NCBI GenBank assembly: GCA_002398105.1
Contig: DHCD01000073.1
Coordinates: forward strand, 54,362 to 63,921
Direction: 5' to 3'
DNA length: 9,560 nucleotides
Origin: Syntrophomonas sp. UBA4911
GTDB taxonomy: Bacteria > Bacillota > Syntrophomonadia > Syntrophomonadales > Syntrophomonadaceae
Of the stretch, positions 5,537 to 9,560 are shown in pieces. The translations under genes were made by a program, and so were the position numbers. The notes beneath the pieces are model-generated. The model did not search any database. It was not told the origin of the DNA and saw only the letters and a list, made by a program, of their open reading frames with translations. Position 1 is the first letter of the stretch; each line of letters starts with the position of its first letter.

Positions 5537-6883
5537 TTAAAAGGGAAATTTTAGAGGCGGCAAGCCGCCTTTTTTACCCTTACGGCTACCCATGTCGGCA
5601 AATTGCTTCATCAGTTTGCGTGATTCTTCAAATTGTTTCAGCAAACGGTTTACTTCCTGGACTCTGGTTCCGCTGCCCCGGGCAATGCGCTTCTTGCGGC
5701 TGCCATTGATCAGTACGGGGTTGCGGCGTTCATCCGGAGTCATTGATTTGATAATTGCTTCCACATGGCCTAACTCTTTCTCATCAAAATCAGGTTTGAC
5801 CCCTTTTAATTGCTTGCCCATGCCGGGAATCATGCCCAGTAAATCTTCCAGCGGGCCCATGGAGCGAACCTGCTGCATCTGCTCCAAAAAGTCCTCCAGG
5901 GTAAATTCCTGTTGTCTGATTTTGCGTTCCATCTCCCGGGCTTTTTTCTCATCGAAAGTGGCCTGGGCTTTTTCTACCAGACTCAGGACGTCTCCCATCC
6001 CCAGTATCCGGGAGGCCATGCGGTCAGGATAAAAAGCGTCCAGGGCATCCAGCTTTTCTCCCAAACCTACCAGTTTAATAGGGCAGCCGGTGACGGCTTT
6101 GACCGAAAGTGCGGCTCCGCCACGGGTATCCCCATCCAATTTAGTAAGTACGACACCGGTTACTCCCAGCTCGCGGTTAAAACTCTCGGCCACGTTGACG
6201 GCATCCTGCCCGGTCATGGCATCCACTACCAGCAGTATCTCATCAGGGGTCACAGCTGCTTTAATCTCTTTCAGCTCATTCATCAGCTCTTCATTTATAT
6301 GCAGCCTCCCGGCCGTATCCAGAATAACTATATCCCGGTTATGGCTGCGGGCATATTCCATTGCTCCCCGGGCAATATCTACCGGATTGGCTTGACCCAT
6401 GGCGAAAACCGGTATCTGCACCTGTTCCCCCAGTACCTGCAATTGTTTTATGGCCGCCGGGCGGTAGACGTCACAAGCCGCAAAAAGGGGTCGCCGTCCT
6501 TGCTTTATAAGCTTCCTGCCTAACTTGGCCACCGTGGTGGTCTTGCCCGATCCCTGCAGGCCTACTGCCATAATTACGCTGGGGGTACGGGAAGAAAAAT
6601 CGAGTTTGCTTTCCGCTCCCCCCATCAATTCAGTCATTTCATCATATACTATTTTAATAATCTGCTGCCCCGGAGTCAGGCTCTGCAGAACTTCCTGTCC
6701 TATAGCGCGCTCCCGTACCCGGCCTACGAAATCTTTCACAACTTTAAAATTGACGTCCGCCTCCAGCAGAGCCAGGCGAATTTCCCGCATAGCGACTTTT
6801 ACGTCTTCTTCGCTTATTTTGCCCTTACCCCGCAGTTTGCGGAATACTTCCTGCAGCCGGTCGGATAAACCTTCAAATGCCAC
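5537..6883 (-). CDS. ffh: Signal recognition particle GTPase Ffh (SRP54)
   Basis: 448 aa, full length. Ffh binds the SRP RNA and signal sequences of nascent membrane proteins and delivers ribosomes to FtsY at the membrane. The NG domain shows the N-terminal MAFEGLSDRLQEVFRKLRGK, G1 GLQGSGKT at residues 109-115, DVYRPAA at 138-144, DTAGR at 189-193, TKLDGDTRGG at 247-256 and GLGEK at 273-277. The methionine-rich M domain follows from about residue 300, with QMQQVRSMGPLEDLLGMIPG and the RNA-binding RRNPVLINGSRKKRIARGSG. The start is GTG at 6883 with AAAGGAG seven bases upstream. It lies 16 bases after ylxM, the usual pairing. The basic tail RKGKKGGLPPLKFPF is normal. Confidence 0.98.
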   Translation of the reverse strand: MAFEGLSDRLQEVFRKLRGKGKISEEDVKVAMREIRLALLEADVNFKVVKDFVGRVRERAIGQEVLQSLTPGQQIIKIVYDEMTELMGGAESKLDFSSRTPSVIMAVGLQGSGKTTTVAKLGRKLIKQGRRPLFAACDVYRPAAIKQLQVLGEQVQIPVFAMGQANPVDIARGAMEYARSHNRDIVILDTAGRLHINEELMNELKEIKAAVTPDEILLVVDAMTGQDAVNVAESFNRELGVTGVVLTKLDGDTRGGAALSVKAVTGCPIKLVGLGEKLDALDAFYPDRMASRILGMGDVLSLVEKAQATFDEKKAREMERKIRQQEFTLEDFLEQMQQVRSMGPLEDLLGMIPGMGKQLKGVKPDFDEKELGHVEAIIKSMTPDERRNPVLINGSRKKRIARGSGTRVQEVNRLLKQFEESRKLMKQFADMGSRKGKKGGLPPLKFPF

Positions 6884-6899
6884 GTTATCTCTCCTTTGG

Positions 6900-7238
6900 C
6901 TAAAGCATAGCGCTTATTTCCTCTAATATCTGCAAGGCTTTATATTTTTCCCTTCCCTCAGGCTGCTCCAGTATAATTTCATATACTTTCTGCAGGCGAT
7001 GGCGGGTTTCCATAAACCGGCCCACCAGCCCGAGGCGGTCCTCATAGTCCTTAAGAGCGATTTCTGCTCTTTTGAGAATATCATGAACACCCTGCCGGGT
7101 AATCTTCATATGATCGGCAATCTCGGCCAGAGACCAGTCATTCTCATAATGAAGGTTCATAACATTCTGTTGTTTCTCGGTCAGCAACGGACCGTAGAAA
7201 TCCTTCAGCAAAATTATTTGGCTTCGCTTCTCCAGCAT
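6900..7238 (-). CDS. ylxM: YlxM-family helix-turn-helix protein, SRP-associated
   Basis: 112 aa of the YlxM/p13 family, encoded next to ffh in Firmicutes and reported in streptococci to modulate SRP activity. The sequence MLEKRSQIILLKDFYGPLLT then KQQNVMNLHYENDWSLAEIA followed by ITRQGVHDILKRAE is a sigma-70 region-4-like helix-turn-helix and matches Bacillus YlxM closely in layout. A C-terminal coiled-coil-like helix follows. An ATG five codons upstream at 7253 has no ribosome site; the ATG at 7238 has GGAG nine bases before it and gives the family N-terminus MLEK, so it is preferred. It is the first gene of the cluster, directly behind a strong promoter. Confidence 0.92.
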   Translation of the reverse strand: MLEKRSQIILLKDFYGPLLTEKQQNVMNLHYENDWSLAEIADHMKITRQGVHDILKRAEIALKDYEDRLGLVGRFMETRHRLQKVYEIILEQPEGREKYKALQILEEISAML

Positions 7239-7281
7239 GACTGCTTTCTCCATGTGTAAAGGTAATATACTTTACAGATAA

Positions 7282-7310
7282 ATTTTAGCCGCAGCTGAAC
7301 TTATTGTCAA
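7282..7310 (-). promoter_or_regulatory. Strong sigma-A-type promoter of the ylxM-ffh operon
   Basis: On the minus strand a perfect TTGACA (7310-7305) is followed by a 17-base spacer and TAAAAT (7287-7282). The start is predicted near 7275, giving a leader of roughly 37 bases to the preferred ylxM start. This is the best promoter in the window and probably drives the whole translation and secretion cluster. Confidence 0.85.
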
Positions 7311-7329
7311 GCTGCCGGCGCTTTAATTA

Positions 7330-7397
7330 TTGCAGTACAGCTTTCAGGCCTTTTATTATTATAAACTTTCCCGGTTTTCAAAACCACGTGCTATAAT
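7330..7397 (+). promoter_or_regulatory. Candidate promoters of degV
   Basis: A perfect TATAAT lies at 7392-7397, but its -35 region is poor (TTTCCC at 7367-7372 with a 19-base spacer). A second candidate further upstream pairs TTGCAG (7330-7335) with TATTAT (7354-7359) over 18 bases. Either could drive degV, which starts at 7449. The two divergent promoter regions share the 195-base gap between ylxM and degV, and I see nothing else in it. Confidence 0.45.
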
Positions 7398-7448
7398 TTA
7401 GTTTAGTCGGACCAGCTTATTACTTGTCAAATTGGAGGAGTTGAGGGA

Positions 7449-8297
7449 TTGAAGGAAAAAATAGCCCTGATAGTCGATAGTATGTGTGACTTGCCCCATG
7501 AGCTCATAAGCCTTTTTGGAATTAAAGTCCTGCCTGCCAAAATTATTTACCCGGATAAGGAATACAATGACCGGGTGGATATTCAACCTGAAGACGTATA
7601 TCAGCGGATGCCGGATGAAGTTCCTACAACTGCCATGCCTTGCCTGCATGATATAAGGCAAACGATTGAGGCCATTTGCAAAGAGGGATTTACTCATGTA
7701 CTGGCCTTGCACATTTCCGGCGGCCTTTCCGGAACTGCCCAGGCAGTAAAGATGGTGGCTCAGGATTTTGAAAAACGCCTCAAAATAAAGGTAGTTGACA
7801 CTAAAACCCTTTCTATGGGAACCGGCTGGATAGTGCTGGATGCTGCCCGTAATATTGCGGGCGGCCTCTGCTTTGATAAGGTTACCGAAAGCCTGCATCA
7901 CATTCAATCCCAGGTTGAGGTTTATTATATAATCGAAACCTTGGAATATCTGCGCCGGGGGGGACGGATTGGACGGGTTGCCAGCATGCTGGGAGAGTTC
8001 CTGCATCTGAAACCGATTATTTCAGTTGACCGGGAAGGAAACTATTTTACCTATTGCAAAGCCCGGGGGCGGATGAAATCAATAGATAAATTGGCTGAAA
8101 TAGTAGAAAAAGCGGTCAAGGAAAAACAGATAAAACTGGCTGTCATGCATGGAGGCGCCGCCGCCGAATTCGAAAAGCTGGTGGAAAGACTGCGTAAACT
8201 GCCTAATATTAAAGAGATAATTACATCGGATATCAGCCCTGCCCTGGGCGTGCATACCGGCCCAGGCTTGCTGGGAATAAGTTTTTACGAAGTATAA
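7449..8297 (+). CDS. DegV/FakB-family fatty-acid-binding protein
   Basis: 282 aa, normal for DegV. These proteins hold a fatty acid in a buried pocket and, as FakB, present it to the kinase FakA for phosphorylation. Visible family elements are IALIVDSMCDLP at the N-terminus, VPTTAMP at 58-64, the HISGGLSGTAQA loop around 88-99, VVDTKTLSMGTGW, the LEYLRRGGRIGRVASMLG segment, and the C-terminal LGVHTGPGLLGISFYEV. T61, S94 and H269 fall where the family's carboxylate-binding residues are expected. The start is TTG at 7449 with GGAGGAG eight bases upstream; no ATG gives the full N-terminus. No FakA gene is in the window, so which fatty acid and which partner are open. A strong terminator follows, so it is a single-gene transcript. 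Confidence 0.93.
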   Translation: MKEKIALIVDSMCDLPHELISLFGIKVLPAKIIYPDKEYNDRVDIQPEDVYQRMPDEVPTTAMPCLHDIRQTIEAICKEGFTHVLALHISGGLSGTAQAVKMVAQDFEKRLKIKVVDTKTLSMGTGWIVLDAARNIAGGLCFDKVTESLHHIQSQVEVYYIIETLEYLRRGGRIGRVASMLGEFLHLKPIISVDREGNYFTYCKARGRMKSIDKLAEIVEKAVKEKQIKLAVMHGGAAAEFEKLVERLRKLPNIKEIITSDISPALGVHTGPGLLGISFYEV

Positions 8298-8323
8298 AAA
8301 TAAACTCCTATTGCGCTATTGAC

Positions 8324-8357
8324 CGGCGTCAGCAGACAACTGTTGACGCCGTTTTTT
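8324..8357 (+). terminator. Rho-independent terminator of degV
   Basis: CGGCGTCAGCAG (8324-8335), loop ACAA, and CTGTTGACGCCG (8340-8351) form a 12-bp stem with one G-U pair, followed immediately by six T residues. This is a textbook terminator 27 bases after the degV stop. Confidence 0.95.
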
Positions 8358-8367
8358 CGCTCCCCTA

Positions 8368-8395
8368 TTGTAATTTTTTTCCATTATATTATAAT
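8368..8395 (+). promoter_or_regulatory. Candidate promoter of the secreted-protein gene
   Basis: TTGTAA (8368-8373) is followed after 16 bases by a perfect TATAAT (8390-8395) just behind the degV terminator and 33 bases before the next start codon. The order terminator, promoter, gene supports an independent transcript. Confidence 0.6.
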
Positions 8396-8427
8396 GTTAG
8401 TATTAACAGCTTATAGGAGAATTAATA

Positions 8428-8976
8428 TTGTCATTCCCCAAGATTGTGATTCTTTCTTTAATATTTGTATCGTTCCAGCCGGCATGGGCTTTTCCCTCAT
8501 ACCTGCAGACCGGCTATGCTTCGCCTTCAATCGCTATGAGCGATGCCCGGCTGTCAGCGGAGGATCCAGCTCTGAACGCAATGGTTGACAGCTTCAAATT
8601 ATACTATTCTTTTTTTAATGATTGCGACTATCAGCAGGGTTATCAGTTACCCCGGCACGGAATAAACCGGAAAACGGCTATTGAGTATCTGAGTGCTGGT
8701 TTCGAAACTGAGCTGGCCACAGCCATAGTAGATGAATATACTTGGATAATGCCGGAGCTTGATTGCCTGGCAATCAAGCCTGGTGACGGCCTGCCCATCA
8801 TAAACGAAGAGGACCTTTCCCATCTTACCTGCAGCCGGATCAATGACAGCAAGATAGTTTTCTCCCGGGAATTTACCGGCTGCTACTCTCCCCATGATCG
8901 TTATATCTACCAGGTGGAAATGAGACTTTATGAAGACCAATGGAAAATATCAGCACTCAGCCTGGATCAGCAGTAA
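8428..8976 (+). CDS. Predicted secreted protein of unknown function
   Basis: 182 aa that I do not recognise with confidence. The first 21 residues form a signal peptide: MSFPK, a hydrophobic core IVILSLIFVSF, and a likely signal peptidase I site AWA before FPS. No lipobox cysteine is present, so it is probably exported or released. The mature part of about 160 aa contains four cysteines (C66, C113, C135, C152), which could form two disulfides. The segment AIEYLSAGFETELATAIVDE followed by a KPGDGLPII turn and a final YEDQWKISALSL strand loosely recalls small extracytoplasmic alpha-beta domains such as IseA-like or DUF3993-like proteins; this is a weak impression only. The start is TTG at 8428 with AGGAGA seven bases upstream. 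The next gene is 91 bases on, with its own possible promoter. Confidence 0.75.
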   Translation: MSFPKIVILSLIFVSFQPAWAFPSYLQTGYASPSIAMSDARLSAEDPALNAMVDSFKLYYSFFNDCDYQQGYQLPRHGINRKTAIEYLSAGFETELATAIVDEYTWIMPELDCLAIKPGDGLPIINEEDLSHLTCSRINDSKIVFSREFTGCYSPHDRYIYQVEMRLYEDQWKISALSLDQQ

Positions 8977-8990
8977 AATCTTTACTTTTA

Positions 8991-9019
8991 TTGTAGGTTA
9001 GCAGGAAAAAAGGTATAAA
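8991..9019 (+). promoter_or_regulatory. Weak candidate promoter of the small membrane-protein gene
   Basis: TTGTAG (8991-8996) is spaced 17 bases from TATAAA (9014-9019). The -10 is good and the -35 poor. No terminator is visible between the secreted-protein gene and this site, so cotranscription is equally possible. Confidence 0.4.
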
Positions 9020-9067
9020 ATAACGAAATGGGTTTAATAATTGAGACATGGGAAGGGCGTGAAGGGT

Positions 9068-9496
9068 TTGAATAAATTTTATATAGCCGACCAAAACCAC
9101 TATACCCGCTACTGGCCTATTCTAACATTATTGTTCATCGGCGCTATTCTGGCCTGGTGGCAGGTATCGTCATCTTTAGCTGCAGGCCTGGCCGCTGCCG
9201 GATTTCTGTTCATGTTTATTAATGACAGAAAGGGCAGGAACAAGGAAGGCAACTCCATAGAGGTTTTGGATAAGTGCATCATATTCAACGAAGGCGGGCA
9301 GAGCTCCAGTATTGCCTTCACTGATATTAAAAAGGTCAAATACACCAGTACTCTATCCCCGGGAAACCCGGCCATAGTTATCGAAACCGGGATAAATAAA
9401 AGGAACATACAGCCCTCTGATTATGATAATAGCGGGAAATTGCTGCAGCACCTGGAAGCTAAGTTCACTGCTTTTAACTGTCCGATAGTAAAATAG
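9068..9496 (+). CDS. Small membrane protein with a possible PH-like cytoplasmic domain
   Basis: 142 aa, not assignable to a named gene. Two membrane segments are visible, PILTLLFIGAILAWW at about residues 17-31 and SLAAGLAAAGFLFMFI at 36-51, forming a hairpin followed by the basic NDRKGRNKEG. By the positive-inside rule the C-terminal 85 residues would be cytoplasmic. This part reads as short beta-strands (SIEVLDKCIIF, SSSIAFTDIKKVKYTS, PAIVIETGINKR) ending in a helix GKLLQHLEAKF, a layout like bacterial PH-domain membrane proteins; this is inference. The start is uncertain: the frame is open from TTG at 9041, with GTG at 9059 also possible. I chose TTG at 9068 because GGAAGGG lies ten bases upstream and the protein then begins MNKFYIADQ. 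Confidence 0.65.
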   Translation: MNKFYIADQNHYTRYWPILTLLFIGAILAWWQVSSSLAAGLAAAGFLFMFINDRKGRNKEGNSIEVLDKCIIFNEGGQSSSIAFTDIKKVKYTSTLSPGNPAIVIETGINKRNIQPSDYDNSGKLLQHLEAKFTAFNCPIVK

Positions 9497-9560
9497 GACC
9501 GACTATACATGAGTCTGGCCGGATACCATCGCCTCGGGGCCAGCAATACGCGTGACCGCA

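Noticed and set aside
5592..6523. Long plus-strand open frames opposite ffh (146 and 203 codons)
   Set aside because: They lie wholly antisense to a full-length, clearly identified Ffh and show low-complexity or scrambled composition with no recognisable domain.
7398..8006. A 202-codon minus-strand open frame opposite degV
   Set aside because: It is antisense to a well-supported DegV protein, with no family features.
9503..9560. Possible gene edge at the right end, either a plus-strand ATG at 9509 or the 3' end of a minus-strand gene with TAG at 9503-9505
   Set aside because: Fewer than 20 codons are visible in either direction, and neither has a recognisable motif or ribosome site.
1..9560. 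CRISPR arrays, tRNA or rRNA genes, insertion sequences
   Set aside because: No regularly spaced direct repeats, cloverleaf sequences, rRNA motifs or transposase-like proteins were seen on either strand.

Overview
The window looks like a chromosomal segment of a low-to-mid GC Firmicute (Clostridia-like; Syntrophomonadaceae is my guess, inferred from gene order and protein flavour rather than from a database match). Most of it is a conserved translation and secretion cluster on the minus strand. Read in the direction of transcription it runs ylxM, ffh, rpsP, khpA, rimM, trmD, a SPOUT RNA methyltransferase of the COG4752 type, rplS and rbgA. A strong sigma-A-type promoter (TTGACA, 17 bp, TAAAAT) precedes ylxM, and a second promoter with a possibly structured leader precedes rplS. 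Hairpins within the cluster (after khpA, between rimM and trmD, and between rplS and rbgA) suggest that mRNA levels are tuned along it.

Downstream of rbgA (positions 1-1440, minus strand) the conserved cluster ends. Where related Clostridia often carry rnhB or similar genes, this window has a decayed internal piece of a glutamate 5-kinase gene (proB), truncated at its 5' end and frameshifted. Two adjacent, overlapping paralogous genes follow; I assign both to the DUF3841 family of unknown function. The upstream one begins at the end of the proB remnant.

Divergent from ylxM on the plus strand (7449-9496) are a DegV/FakB-family fatty-acid-binding protein followed by a strong terminator, a small secreted four-cysteine protein I cannot name, and a small two-TM protein with a possible PH-like cytoplasmic domain. 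Each appears to have its own promoter. The last 64 bases hold no supported gene.

The genes work together as follows. YlxM and Ffh serve the signal recognition particle. RpsP, RplS, RimM and RbgA are ribosomal proteins or assembly factors, KhpA binds RNA, and TrmD and the SPOUT protein methylate RNA. Non-ATG starts are unusually common: GTG for ffh, khpA, the SPOUT gene, rplS, rbgA and one DUF3841 gene, and TTG for rimM, degV and both small plus-strand genes. The least conventional parts are the DUF3841 pair with the proB remnant, and a perfect 18-bp inverted repeat in the 223-bp rimM-trmD gap. I found no CRISPR array, tRNA, rRNA or insertion sequence.
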